Of a stretch of 24,823 nucleotides of DNA, positions 12,644 to 22,068 are shown one piece after another. Positions within the stretch are counted from its first letter, which is position 1. Every line of letters begins with the position of its first letter. Origin of the DNA: Facklamia sp050409585 (lineage in GTDB: Bacteria; Bacillota; Bacilli; Lactobacillales; Aerococcaceae); contig NZ_JBNUPE010000019.1 in NCBI RefSeq assembly GCF_050409585.1, positions 1-24,823 of the forward strand, given 5' to 3'. The translations under genes were made by a program, and so were the position numbers. Under the pieces are notes generated by a model that was not told the origin of the DNA, ran no database searches, and saw nothing but the letters and a program-made list of their open reading frames with translations.

Positions 12644-15600
12644 ATGAATAAAAAAATAATGGTTAATTTAGTGTTGACAATGATGCTTGTGTTGAATATC
12701 GTTTTCTCACCACAAACGATGTACGCAGTTTCGCAGGTGTTTGATACAGATACTACTACCATGGTAAAGAATGAAAAAATTGTCGATGGCCAAGTGCTCG
12801 AAACTAGGACTAAGAATAAAGCTGGCGAACAAAAAGATGTGGATAATAACATTTTAAAGGATGAATCCCTTCTGGAAGAGATAGGAGATGATAATCTAAA
12901 CGAAGAGACACAAGTGGATAATTCAAACAACTCAGAAGATGATGCAGAACATCTTCCTCAAAAGAAAACAGAAATCTCAATGGATAAAGCGTCAGAAGGC
13001 ATCAACAATATTGATCCTCCGATAGATGAAGCGGCTGTAGAGAATGAAATGGTTCCTGAAAACGCTACTTTTAGTGTCCTTAAAGGCAACTGGGTGAAAA
13101 ATGTTGTTATGACTGTCACCACAACAGACAATAACACATTCATTTTACCTGATGGGGAATCGATAACTTTTACTCCATCAGAATTAAATGCTTTAATACT
13201 TGATTATACTCTAGTTAGTCCTCCTAATACGGTAATAAATGCTGGGGACACTTATACTATTGTTTTGCCAGAAATTTTTGAAGGAAGTTCCGCAGCTGTT
13301 TCACTTCTGGTGGAAGGTACAGAAGTGGGTACTTATACTGTAACTAATGGGGAAGTTGCCATTCTTTTTAATGATAAGGCTAAGGAATTTGATGATTTAA
13401 ATATAAACATAAAGATTTCTGGACAGTTCGATACAACACAATTGATTGAAGAAGAAGTTATTGAGGTTGTCATTCCATACGGTGAAGGAGGGTTTTTTAC
13501 AACAACTATCATTGCTGAGGAAATACCTTATGATGGGGAAGATAAAAAAATAGCAGGACAACCCTATATTATTGATGAAAACGGAGAAAAAGTATATAAA
13601 GATGTAACTGGACAACCAGTGACAAACCCTACACATATAGATTGGACCGTTCGATTAAATGATAGTATGACCACCGTTTCAGAGGCTACATATACCGATT
13701 ATTTTGGTGATGATTTAGAGCTTTTACCAGAAAGTATCTTAGTTGAAAAGCTCATTCGTAATTACGAAAACCAAGTGATAGGCCAAGAAGAAGTAGTGGT
13801 TGCACCGTTAATAAGTGATTCGCGCTTTGAAATTGACTTAGGGTCAATTGAAGATGCCTATGATATTAGCTATACTACATTAATTAATCGACCGAATGGG
13901 GGAGGAGCTAAAACTATCAGTAATACTGGATTAATTTTCCTAGATGGTTCAGAAACTCCTGTTTCTGATAGTTTTGAGGGAACATGGTATGAAGATCTAC
14001 CGACTATTACTAAACAAGGTTCAATCTCAGAGCAAGATCCCTCGATAATTGATTGGGAAGTTACTTATAATTATGGCCAGGAAGATCTTGGGACAGTAAT
14101 TTTAGAAGATTTAATAAGTGGAGTGGACTCTCAAACGAAGAATATTACAGAAAAAATTAAACTTTTAAAAGATACAATTAAAGTGCGTAAGGTTGTTCCT
14201 GATAGTAACGGCAATGTTTTAAACCCAGAAGATTTCACACCAGTTAGTGGAAGCTTTCCTTTAGAACTTAATGCTCAAGGACAAGCCTATTATATTACTT
14301 TTTCGACAGAAGTAGAATTGGGTGTTCAGGGGACAGTCACTAATATTATCTCTGATAATCTAGATCCACAAAATAGTGCAACCGACTCGGTTGTTATAAA
14401 TACTATTCCAACTTTTGGTAAAGCTGGGGAGCAATTGGTAGATGATGAAGGTAAGCCATATATTGAATGGAAAATTACCCTTAATTCGCAAAGAATCAAT
14501 ATGGGTAGCATGACAATTCGAGATGTGTTTGATCAAAGTTTATTAGACTTTAATGTTGCAGATTTATCTTCATATGAATTATACCAAGATGAGATAACAA
14601 CAGAAAAGTTAATTGATAATAGTAATTACTACATTCGTAATTATACACATAGCGATAATCGAGAAGGATTTGCTCTGACTGTCCAGAATGCAGGACCTCA
14701 TAAGTATATATTTGTTTATCGAACATATTACACGACAGCAGGACTGCAAGAACCTAATATAGCTAATAATGCTGAACTCGTTTACTTATTCGGTGAGGAA
14801 AGTGGACCTGGAATTTCTTTTGATGTTAACTTAGCAGGTCCTAAAGCAGGAATAAAAAAAGTTGGTTCTTATGTAACTAGCGAAGATAAAACTGAGCAAT
14901 TTATTGAATGGAAGATTACTTTTAATGAAAGTAATATTAATCTTACTAAACCAATAATTGAAGATAGTTTTAGTAGTGGCAATTATAAGTATGTAAATGA
15001 TTCTTTTGAATTAACTTCTACAAATGAAGGTGCTTTGGCTTTTGATCCTACTGCATTAATGATGAATCCAAGTCAAGGATTTACCTATCAATTTGGTACT
15101 GATACCAATGCTACTTATACTATTAAATATCTTACAACCGTAGATGACGCCAATAACTTCGACCAAATAAATAAAGTTACTTTAGATTGGCAAGGTGGTA
15201 AGGAAGAAGCAACAGCTAATGTTTATAAACGTCAAGCAGGTATTAATAAGAAAGCTAACATTGTGATTGATGCCGAAGGTAATAAACACATTAATTGGAT
15301 TATTAATTTCAATACAAAAAAAGCCGTTTTAGCTAATGTAGTAATCACTGATCAATATTCTCCGTCAACAGCAGACATGTCTAATATTCTTCTATATAGA
15401 GACGGAGAGGAAGTTGATCCTAGCCAATACCAGGTCATTGAAGAAAGTCAAGGATCATTTGAACTTATATTAGGAGACATTGATGCAGTTCCGTATACGC
15501 TCACATATACAACTAGTCTTTCGTCAGGAGAAGAAGTAAATCTTATTCAAAACAAAGCGTTATTAACTTATACAAACGGGAGTGAGCTAGCCTTTATAAA

Positions 15601-18439
15601 AGTTCCGAGCCCTGCTTTATCGGTTAACAAAGAAGCAGTGAGCCTAGACAAGACTCCAGATAATCCTGTTATCTCATGGGAAATAACTGCGAATGCGAAC
15701 ACATCAAATCTCATTAACTTAGTAGATCCTGTTTTAACAGACACAATACCAGGCGATCAAGCTTTAATTCAAGATAGCATTAAAGTTTATGATCAAAGTG
15801 GCACCCTTATTACCGACAATCTTAATGTGACAATTAACACTGATTCCAATAGTTTCGTCATTCAACTACCAAACGGATCTTATCAATACAAAGTACAATA
15901 TGACACGGAAATTTTGCAATTCCCATCATTCCATGAAAGTGTTTTGGACAGATATACTAATTCAACTACTTTATCAATGATATACGAAAAAGAAGATGTT
16001 GTCGCTAGTGTATCAGATACAGCCTACTTGGATTATTTTGCAAATAACAACAGTGGATTGGTTGCTAAAACAGGGACACAGAACCAATTAACCGAAAACA
16101 TTGATTGGACAGTTACCGTGAATGAGGAAGGTCTGACAATCAAGAATCCAATAATAGAAGATCAACTTTCGGATAAACATAGTTATCTAACTGATTCATT
16201 TAAAGTTAGAGATAGCGCAAATAATCTTTTGAATATTAATGAAGACTATTCAATTACTTTCGCTGAAGATGACAGAAGTTTCAAGTTGACTTTAAACGAT
16301 ACAATAACGCAAGCTATTACAATTTCTTACTCCACACGATTAAATGATAATTTAATTGGTACTTATCAGGTTACTAATACCATTACATTAAAGGGCGGAG
16401 AAGAGAGAAAAATTATTAAAGAAACAGTTACTGAAACAACTGCTCAACAGTATCAATTTGGTGGAGGCGGAACAGGGAGAAAACTTGATTTTAAAATTCT
16501 CAAAAAGGCTAAAAGTGGAAAAGCTATACGAGATGTTGGATTTAAGATTGAAAACATAGACATTCATGGAAATGTCGATACGGTAGTATCGGAAGTATTT
16601 ACAAGCGAGGAAGGTATTTATATTTCAGATAAATTGAGAGATGGAAAATATATTCTCACTGAGACATCAACTCCTGAAGGTTTTAAAACACTTGCATCAT
16701 CAATTTATTTTACAATTAACTATTCGGTTGACAATCCACAGTCTTACGAATTACAATTACTTAATTCAAATGGAGAAGTTGCCGAGATACCTAATGTATC
16801 AACCAATGGTAATGTAATAACAATCATCAATGAACCCAAAGAGGTTAAGACTCCGTTAAAAGCAAAGAAGATTTTAAGAGGTCTAAATTTAGCTGACGGA
16901 CAGTTTCATTTTGAATTACTAAATGAGGATGGAGAGATTATTTCTCGAGCTAAGAACGATGTTAATGGTAATATAGTGTTTGAAGCGCTTACTTTTGACA
17001 CAGTAGGTGATTACCAATATATGATACGTGAAAAAATAGATCAACAGGCAGGGGTAACTTATGATACAAATCAATATAATGTATTAATATCAGTCACCTA
17101 CGATGAACAAGGGCACTTAGCAACTAATATCCAATACGAAGAGGATGATCTACCTACCTTTAAAAACTCTTATACGCCTAAAGTTGGAAAACTATCATTA
17201 TTGGCTGAAAAAAAATTAGAGGGTCTTTCTCTAGAAAAAGACCAGTTTAATTTCCAAGTATTTAATGAAAATGAAGAAGTTGTTGCAACAGGTACGAATG
17301 ATAGCAATGGAAAAGTTGTTTTCAGTGAATTAACCTTTGATAAAATTGGAGTATATAGGTATAAAATTGGTGAAAAGAAAGATAACCAGCTAGGTATTGC
17401 GTATGATCAAACAACCTATGATGTGATCGTTAAGGTAACCGATGACGAGAAGGGTCAATTACAATTGGTTGTAGAATATCCTAACAATAAGGTTCCTGTC
17501 TTTACCAATGTATATATTACTCAACCAGGAAAAGCTTCATTAATTGCTAAAAAAGAATTAACAGGTCTTGATTTAATAGCTGGTCAATTCAATTTTGAAG
17601 TCCTAAATTCTGATGGTGAAATTATTTCGACAGCATCGAATGATATAGATGGGAAAGTAGCATTTACTGATATATCTTACGAAAATGTTGGAGAATATAA
17701 TTACACTATTCGTGAAACCCAGGATGATCAAGCAGGTATCACTTATGATGATTCAACATATGATGTTACAATTATAGTAACTGATAATGGAGCAGGACAA
17801 CTTGTTCATGAAGTGGTTTATCCTGATCAAGCTATCCCTGTCTTTAAAAATAGTTACACAGCAGCAAAGGGTGTACTTTCATTAGTCGCAGAGAAAAAAT
17901 TAGAAGGATTAGACTTAGTAGCGGGTCAATTTAACTTTGAAGTTGTGGATACCAACAATGCAGTCGTAGCAACAGGCACGAATGATAGCAATGGAAAAGT
18001 TGTCTTTAGTGAATTATCATTTGATACGGTAGGCGAGTATACGTATACCTTACGTGAAGTGCCAGACAATCAAGCAGGAATTACCTACGATGATTCAGTG
18101 CATGAAGTAGTAGTTACCGTAACTGATGATGGGACAGGTTTATTAAGGTTAAGTGTCACCTATCAAAATGATGCAATAGCTGTTTTCAAAAATATTTATA
18201 CTGAAATTTCAGAAAACCCTAAAGATCCTGAAAAACCTCAGGAACCAGAAAATCCTAAAGACCCAGAAAAACCAGAAAAACCGAAAAACCCGGATAACCC
18301 TAAAAATCAAGAAAACACTAAGGATACTTTACCTATAACCGGTGAAGAAACTACTTATTCATTATTAGCTCTGACAGTTTTGATTATTGGTTTGATGATT
18401 TATCTTTTGGGTAAAAAAGGTTTAAGTAAGAAATTTTAG
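12644..18439 (+). CDS. Large LPxTG-anchored multidomain adhesin
   Basis: The 1931-residue surface protein starts at an ATG with AAGGAGG 9 bases upstream. Residues 1-28 are a signal peptide ending M-Y-A. Residues 30-130 are an acidic linker. Residues about 135-300 form a probable adhesive domain. About seven Cna-like units follow, recognised by I-x-W-x-[VI]-x-x-N at residues 332, 469, 605, 752, 882, 1009 and 1153 and spaced about 137 residues apart. A G-G-G-G hinge (about 1272) leads into a SpaA/Cna-B-like domain (1278-1400). Four 114-residue pilin isopeptide-linkage (FctA-type) repeats start near 1401, 1515, 1629 and 1743; each has a K-K/K-E lysine region, a [RG]-E glutamate region and F-[KT]-N. 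A Pro/Lys/Glu spacer leads to L-P-I-T-G at 1896, a membrane helix and a basic tail for sortase anchoring. The likely role is host or matrix adhesion; the ligand is unknown. No convincing promoter was found. Confidence 0.92.
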   Translation: MNKKIMVNLVLTMMLVLNIVFSPQTMYAVSQVFDTDTTTMVKNEKIVDGQVLETRTKNKAGEQKDVDNNILKDESLLEEIGDDNLNEETQVDNSNNSEDDAEHLPQKKTEISMDKASEGINNIDPPIDEAAVENEMVPENATFSVLKGNWVKNVVMTVTTTDNNTFILPDGESITFTPSELNALILDYTLVSPPNTVINAGDTYTIVLPEIFEGSSAAVSLLVEGTEVGTYTVTNGEVAILFNDKAKEFDDLNINIKISGQFDTTQLIEEEVIEVVIPYGEGGFFTTTIIAEEIPYDGEDKKIAGQPYIIDENGEKVYKDVTGQPVTNPTHIDWTVRLNDSMTTVSEATYTDYFGDDLELLPESILVEKLIRNYENQVIGQEEVVVAPLISDSRFEIDLGSIEDAYDISYTTLINRPNGGGAKTISNTGLIFLDGSETPVSDSFEGTWYEDLPTITKQGSISEQDPSIIDWEVTYNYGQEDLGTVILEDLISGVDSQTKNITEKIKLLKDTIKVRKVVPDSNGNVLNPEDFTPVSGSFPLELNAQGQAYYITFSTEVELGVQGTVTNIISDNLDPQNSATDSVVINTIPTFGKAGEQLVDDEGKPYIEWKITLNSQRINMGSMTIRDVFDQSLLDFNVADLSSYELYQDEITTEKLIDNSNYYIRNYTHSDNREGFALTVQNAGPHKYIFVYRTYYTTAGLQEPNIANNAELVYLFGEESGPGISFDVNLAGPKAGIKKVGSYVTSEDKTEQFIEWKITFNESNINLTKPIIEDSFSSGNYKYVNDSFELTSTNEGALAFDPTALMMNPSQGFTYQFGTDTNATYTIKYLTTVDDANNFDQINKVTLDWQGGKEEATANVYKRQAGINKKANIVIDAEGNKHINWIINFNTKKAVLANVVITDQYSPSTADMSNILLYRDGEEVDPSQYQVIEESQGSFELILGDIDAVPYTLTYTTSLSSGEEVNLIQNKALLTYTNGSELAFIKVPSPALSVNKEAVSLDKTPDNPVISWEITANANTSNLINLVDPVLTDTIPGDQALIQDSIKVYDQSGTLITDNLNVTINTDSNSFVIQLPNGSYQYKVQYDTEILQFPSFHESVLDRYTNSTTLSMIYEKEDVVASVSDTAYLDYFANNNSGLVAKTGTQNQLTENIDWTVTVNEEGLTIKNPIIEDQLSDKHSYLTDSFKVRDSANNLLNINEDYSITFAEDDRSFKLTLNDTITQAITISYSTRLNDNLIGTYQVTNTITLKGGEERKIIKETVTETTAQQYQFGGGGTGRKLDFKILKKAKSGKAIRDVGFKIENIDIHGNVDTVVSEVFTSEEGIYISDKLRDGKYILTETSTPEGFKTLASSIYFTINYSVDNPQSYELQLLNSNGEVAEIPNVSTNGNVITIINEPKEVKTPLKAKKILRGLNLADGQFHFELLNEDGEIISRAKNDVNGNIVFEALTFDTVGDYQYMIREKIDQQAGVTYDTNQYNVLISVTYDEQGHLATNIQYEEDDLPTFKNSYTPKVGKLSLLAEKKLEGLSLEKDQFNFQVFNENEEVVATGTNDSNGKVVFSELTFDKIGVYRYKIGEKKDNQLGIAYDQTTYDVIVKVTDDEKGQLQLVVEYPNNKVPVFTNVYITQPGKASLIAKKELTGLDLIAGQFNFEVLNSDGEIISTASNDIDGKVAFTDISYENVGEYNYTIRETQDDQAGITYDDSTYDVTIIVTDNGAGQLVHEVVYPDQAIPVFKNSYTAAKGVLSLVAEKKLEGLDLVAGQFNFEVVDTNNAVVATGTNDSNGKVVFSELSFDTVGEYTYTLREVPDNQAGITYDDSVHEVVVTVTDDGTGLLRLSVTYQNDAIAVFKNIYTEISENPKDPEKPQEPENPKDPEKPEKPKNPDNPKNQENTKDTLPITGEETTYSLLALTVLIIGLMIYLLGKKGLSKKF
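16844..18211 (+). repeat. Four tandem 342-bp repeats in the adhesin stalk
   Basis: Equivalent codons at 16844, 17186, 17528 and 17870 are exactly 342 bases (114 codons) apart. Copies 2 and 4 share longer identical DNA, including 26 bases around T-N-D-S-N-G-K-V-V, than either shares with copy 3. Each copy is one isopeptide-type beta-sandwich module. Confidence 0.85.
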
Positions 18440-18517
18440 GAATAGATACCCTTAAGACATTTGTAGATTATAATTTACCGAACAAATGAACGTTATGGAA
18501 TCACTTTTAAGGTAAGT

Positions 18518-18549
18518 AAAACAGACGAATCGCTTGATTCGTCTGTTTT
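18518..18549 (+). terminator. Intrinsic terminator of the adhesin gene
   Basis: A perfect 14-bp stem (AAAACAGACGAATC, 18518-18531, with its complement at 18536-18549) has a 4-base loop, and its T-rich right end runs into TTTTATTCTT. It lies about 80 bases after the adhesin stop codon. Confidence 0.9.
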
Positions 18550-18584
18550 ATTCTTATAAAAGGGTGAATTTTTATGAAAAATAG

Positions 18585-18633
18585 CCTCCCAAAAGGTCTA
18601 CTCTGTGAGACTTGAGAGGAAAATTTTAGGAGG
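18585..18633. repeat. Imperfect inverted repeat of unknown role
   Basis: CCTCC-c-AAAA at 18585-18594 pairs with TTTT-a-GGAGG at 18624-18633, and an inner stem AGGTCT/AGACTT also forms. There is no T-tract. It could be the end of a lost mobile element or a small structured element. The rest of 18550-18685 shows no gene. Confidence 0.35.
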
Positions 18634-18690
18634 GAAATAATTGTTGATAGTTAAGTATTATAATAAAAGTCATTCAAAAAACTATTGAAA

Positions 18691-18739
18691 GAAATAAGCG
18701 GTCAATCTCTGAAACGAAAGACTCTCGACCTCTTATTTC
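18691..18739 (-). terminator. Hairpin terminator of spxH overlapping its stop codon
   Basis: GAAATAAG-c-GGTC at about 18691-18703 pairs with GACC-t-CTTATTTC at about 18727-18739, giving 12 paired bases around a wide loop. On the minus strand it is followed by the T-rich TTATTTCTTTC. The spxH stop codon (18733-18735) lies in the stem. Confidence 0.6.
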
Positions 18740-19395
18740 AATAAATTAAAATGGGTAGAACATTTAACAGAGTGATCTAAATGTTGTGAATGTAATAAAT
18801 CTAGATGATCAATAACGCATTCATAAGTAACATTATCCTCGAGCAAAATCCCTTCATCTTCACGGGTAGAATCAAATATCACAAGACTAGGGGTTGAATG
18901 AACACCCATGGCTTTAGCAATTTTAAGGTCATTAAAATATAATTCTCGTGTGAAATCGGAATAGAAATCCTCATAGAACAAATCTGAATCTAAACCATTG
19001 CTTGCAGCAAGGTCCATAATTAAGTTTTCGTTCAAAAGAGATAGATCGTGATAAATTTTTTGTTGTAAATCTTTTAAAAAGCATCTGCCTTTACGTTTGC
19101 CTTGAAAGTGTGCAGCTTTTACGGCTAAAGCAGCTTTATAAAGTTTACAGTAGAGGTCATTACGGACTGCTAAACTAGGTTGAATAATGCCTAAACGCTG
19201 CATAAAGTCATTTAAAATCTCTTCATTATGTATACAAAGAATATTAATGTCAATCTTTGAAGAAATTAATTTACTAGCCTTATTAATCTCTTGCTCGGAA
19301 TAGTAGCATTTTCGCCCTAAAGGATTGACAAACAAATAAAAGTCAAAATACTTTGCCTGACCATTAAAGTGATAATCAATCATATAATTTTCCAC
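18733..19395 (-). CDS. spxH: SpxH/YjbH, ClpXP adaptor (DsbA-like fold)
   Basis: The 220-residue thioredoxin-superfamily protein fits YjbH/SpxH. This adaptor delivers the redox regulator Spx to ClpXP, so its inactivation raises Spx and the disulfide-stress response. Features are Y-L-F-V-N-P-L-G-R-K-C at residues 20-30, a long helical insert, and the cis-proline-type M-G-V-H-S-T-P-S-L-V-I-F near residue 165. Family members often show N-P-L-C-x-x-C; here the first Cys is Gly27 and only Cys30 remains. The GTG start at 19393-19395 has AAGGAGG about 6 bases upstream. It is divergent from relQ, the usual arrangement in Lactobacillales. Assignment rests on fold motifs and context. Confidence 0.82.
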   Translation of the reverse strand: MENYMIDYHFNGQAKYFDFYLFVNPLGRKCYYSEQEINKASKLISSKIDINILCIHNEEILNDFMQRLGIIQPSLAVRNDLYCKLYKAALAVKAAHFQGKRKGRCFLKDLQQKIYHDLSLLNENLIMDLAASNGLDSDLFYEDFYSDFTRELYFNDLKIAKAMGVHSTPSLVIFDSTREDEGILLEDNVTYECVIDHLDLLHSQHLDHSVKCSTHFNLLK

Positions 19396-19560
19396 ACTAT
19401 TCCTCCTTCGTATTACTTTTTCTTAGTATAAGCTTATCATAAACATAGTGTAATCTATAATAATACGCCTAGAGTGAAAAACCTCACAAATAAATAGTAT
19501 GCCGTAAAATGATAGATATTTCAACTAATGAACAGTTATATACGAAAACCCTTTGACTTA

Positions 19561-19569
19561 TGGTAAAAT
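19561..19569 (+). promoter_or_regulatory. Possible extended -10 promoter for the relQ operon
   Basis: TGGTAAAAT provides TG-n-TAAAAT about 80 bases before relQ. The TTGACT at 19553-19558 is too close (5 bases) to act as its -35 box. No better promoter was seen in this divergent spacer. Confidence 0.35.
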
Positions 19570-19651
19570 ATTTTCTGGATGATATTAATCAATTAGACTG
19601 ATATGGGTTGAATATTTTGAAAACTTGTAGAGGGCTAGAAAGGGGGAAATC

Positions 19652-20296
19652 ATGGAAAATAAATATGTATATGAAGAACCTTTTGTCGACAATTGGGCAT
19701 TGTTCTTAGCCCCTTATGGTCAGGCTGTTGAAGAATTGAAGCTAAAATTAAAAAGTATTCGCCAAGAATATATTGATTTGGATAGACACGCACCGATCGA
19801 ATTCGTTACTGGACGAGTAAAATCACCTGAAAGTATTATGGAAAAAATGGCTGTTAGACAAATCAAAGCCAAAGATTTCCTTTGTGGTGTTCAGGACATA
19901 GCTGGGGTTCGAGTGATGTGCCAGTTTGTTGAGGATATCTATGAAGTAGCAGATTTACTATTAAGACGGTCTGATTTTAAAGTCATTATGATTAGGGACT
20001 ATATTAAAAATCATAAGCCGAGTGGGTATCGTTCTTATCATATGATCTTAGAGTATCCGGTGGAAAGAATTGAAGGAAACATTTCGGTTATTGTGGAAGT
20101 ACAAATTAGAACTTTAGCGATGAATTTTTGGGCAACCATCGAACATTCGTTAAATTATAAGTATGATGGCAAGTATCCTGTTGAAATATTAGAAAGACTT
20201 CAACGAGCTTCTGAGGCTGCCTTTCTACTTGATGAAGAAATGAGTCAGATTCGTGAAGAGATTCATGAAGCAACCAAACTGTTTGACTCGCGTTAA
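19652..20296 (+). CDS. relQ: Small alarmone synthetase RelQ (GTP pyrophosphokinase, YjbM-type)
   Basis: The 214-residue protein has the RelA/SpoT synthetase domain without hydrolase or regulatory domains. It transfers pyrophosphate from ATP to GDP/GTP to make (p)ppGpp. The visible family blocks are the substrate-binding G-R-V-K-S-P-E-S-I-M-E-K-M (near 52-64), D-I-A-G-V-R-V-M-C, K-P-S-G-Y-R-S-Y-H, and the catalytic V-E-V-Q-I-R-T-L-A-M-N-F-W-A with I-E-H. An AAGGGGG ribosome binding site lies about 7 bases before the ATG. RelQ-type enzymes answer cell-wall stress and form tetramers. It leads the operon with ppnK (21-base gap), rluD and mgtE, a conserved Firmicutes cluster. Confidence 0.93.
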   Translation: MENKYVYEEPFVDNWALFLAPYGQAVEELKLKLKSIRQEYIDLDRHAPIEFVTGRVKSPESIMEKMAVRQIKAKDFLCGVQDIAGVRVMCQFVEDIYEVADLLLRRSDFKVIMIRDYIKNHKPSGYRSYHMILEYPVERIEGNISVIVEVQIRTLAMNFWATIEHSLNYKYDGKYPVEILERLQRASEAAFLLDEEMSQIREEIHEATKLFDSR

Positions 20297-20317
20297 GAGC
20301 AAGAGTAAGGAGAAACT

Positions 20318-21133
20318 ATGAAAAAGATTGGATTAGTATACAATAAAAAAGCTTTATCAGTTGCCTATGCTCAACGACTTAAAACTAAACTCCATCACTA
20401 TCAATTAAAAGAGCTCTCTAACGGGGAAACTCCTGACTATGTAATATCAATTGGTGGAGATGGCACACTTTTATCAGCCTTTCACCAGTACCAGGCATTT
20501 ATCAATCATACTCAATTTATAGGGATTCATACGGGACATTTAGGGTTTTATACGGACTGGTTAGGCGAACAGATGGATCAAGTTTTACAGAGTATTGTTG
20601 AAAATGACGCTGAATCCATTTCATATCCCTTACTATCGGTAGCTATTACTCTCGGTAATGGAAAAAAGAGACATGTTCTAGCCCTCAATGAATGCAGTAT
20701 TCGTTCGCATCGTAAAACAATGGTGTGTGATGTGGAAATAAAAGACCAATTCTTTGAAACATTTCGTGGGGATGGATTGTGTATTGCGACACCAACCGGG
20801 TCTACGGGGTTAAACAAATCTTTAGGTGGAGCGGTAATGCATCCACGAATTGAAGCAATACAGATGACAGAGATGGCTTCGGTTAATAATCGTGTTTATC
20901 GATCCTTGGCCTCGCCTATTATTTTACCGGCTGATGAATGGCTCACTTTAAAACCAGATCCATCCAATGAATGGATGGATATCACGACTGACCATCTATT
21001 TTGGGCGGACCAGACAATTGATACGGTGCGCTTGCAATTGGCTAAGGAGAGAATTCATTTCGCTAGCTTTAAGCATATGCATTATTGGAATCGTGTAGAA
21101 TCCTCTTTTATCGCTAATCAAGTGAGAAAATAA
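20318..21133 (+). CDS. ppnK: NAD kinase
   Basis: NAD kinase phosphorylates NAD to NADP in the cytosol and so supplies NADPH-dependent metabolism. The 271-residue protein carries G46-G-D-G-T50, H-T-G-H-L-G-F-Y (71-78), N-E-C-S-I-R, and the second nucleotide motif G151-D-G followed by T-P-T-G-S-T-G-L-N-K-S-L-G-G (158-171). Length and motif order are normal for the short Firmicutes form. An AAGGAG site lies 7 bases before the ATG. It is the second gene of the operon, 28 bases before rluD. Confidence 0.96.
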   Translation: MKKIGLVYNKKALSVAYAQRLKTKLHHYQLKELSNGETPDYVISIGGDGTLLSAFHQYQAFINHTQFIGIHTGHLGFYTDWLGEQMDQVLQSIVENDAESISYPLLSVAITLGNGKKRHVLALNECSIRSHRKTMVCDVEIKDQFFETFRGDGLCIATPTGSTGLNKSLGGAVMHPRIEAIQMTEMASVNNRVYRSLASPIILPADEWLTLKPDPSNEWMDITTDHLFWADQTIDTVRLQLAKERIHFASFKHMHYWNRVESSFIANQVRK

Positions 21134-21161
21134 GTTTAATCAATAAAAGGTGAGGTTTATA

Positions 21162-22055
21162 ATGGAGTTGAAGTGGTTTTATGATCAATCGGAAGAAATA
21201 ACGATTAAAGAATTTTTAAGACAACAACAGTTACCAAAGGCCTTTTTAAGAAAGGTTAAGCTTGAAGGTCAACTGTTATTGAACCATTTAAAAGTACCTG
21301 TTCGTTTTAAAATCCGTAAAGGAGACTGTCTTCATTTATTAGCTCCCATCGAGCGAGGGCATGAAACAGTTCCACCTTCAGATGACCCAATTGAAATCGT
21401 CTATGAAGATGATGATCTACTTATTTTAAATAAACAAGTGGGAGTAGTTTCAATTCCTTCTTTAGCAAATCCTTCGAGTTCAATTGCTAATCGAGTGAGA
21501 GGTTACTACCAAAAGCAAGGCTACTCGGATCAAGTAATCCATATAGTAACAAGGTTAGATCGTGATACATCAGGCTTAATGTTAATTGCTAAGCATCGAT
21601 TAGCTCATGCATTGATGGATCGTCAAGTAAGAGCAGGTCAAGTGGTTAAATATTACCATGCTCTAAGCAGTCGCAGTCAATGGTCAGACCATGGTATAAT
21701 TGAAGCACCTATTGCACGTACGGAGTCTTCAATTATAACCCGGCGTGTTCATGAAAGTGGAAAATATGCCAAGACCGAATATTGGTGTCAGCAAACTTAT
21801 CCTAATGGAGCGCACTTAAGAATAAGGCTTCATACAGGACGAACACATCAAATTCGGGTACACTTAATGCATATGGGAGGTCCTTTAATTGGCGATGATT
21901 TATATGGAGGTCCTTTGACCGAAACGATCAGACGTCAAGCGCTTCACTGTGGCCAATTGGAGTTTAACCACCCCATGACTCAACAGCCCTTACATTTTGA
22001 GATGAATCTACCAGAAGATATGCAAGATTGGATTCAAGCCCAGCAAGTTAACTAA
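21162..22055 (+). CDS. RluA/RluD-family RNA pseudouridine synthase (YjbO-type)
   Basis: The 297-residue enzyme isomerises uridine to pseudouridine in rRNA or tRNA. The catalytic block is T-R-L-D-R-D-T-S-G-L-M-L-I-A, with the catalytic Asp in R-L-D. Also visible are I-V-Y-E-D-D-D-L-L-I-L-N-K, the L-H-T-G-R-T-H-Q-I-R-V-H motif and G-D-D-L-Y-G-G near the C-terminus. The first 65 residues resemble an S4-like RNA-binding region. I choose the ATG at 21162 because AAAGGTGAGG (21146-21155) is its ribosome binding site; an in-frame GTG at 21150 lies inside that site. The modified position cannot be told from sequence. It lies third in the operon, 13 bases before mgtE. Confidence 0.92.
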   Translation: MELKWFYDQSEEITIKEFLRQQQLPKAFLRKVKLEGQLLLNHLKVPVRFKIRKGDCLHLLAPIERGHETVPPSDDPIEIVYEDDDLLILNKQVGVVSIPSLANPSSSIANRVRGYYQKQGYSDQVIHIVTRLDRDTSGLMLIAKHRLAHALMDRQVRAGQVVKYYHALSSRSQWSDHGIIEAPIARTESSIITRRVHESGKYAKTEYWCQQTYPNGAHLRIRLHTGRTHQIRVHLMHMGGPLIGDDLYGGPLTETIRRQALHCGQLEFNHPMTQQPLHFEMNLPEDMQDWIQAQQVN

Positions 22056-22068
22056 GAGAGGAATAGCA

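Noticed and set aside
13397..13636. Minus-strand reading frames inside the adhesin gene
   Set aside because: They are antisense shadows with no ribosome binding site or family resemblance.
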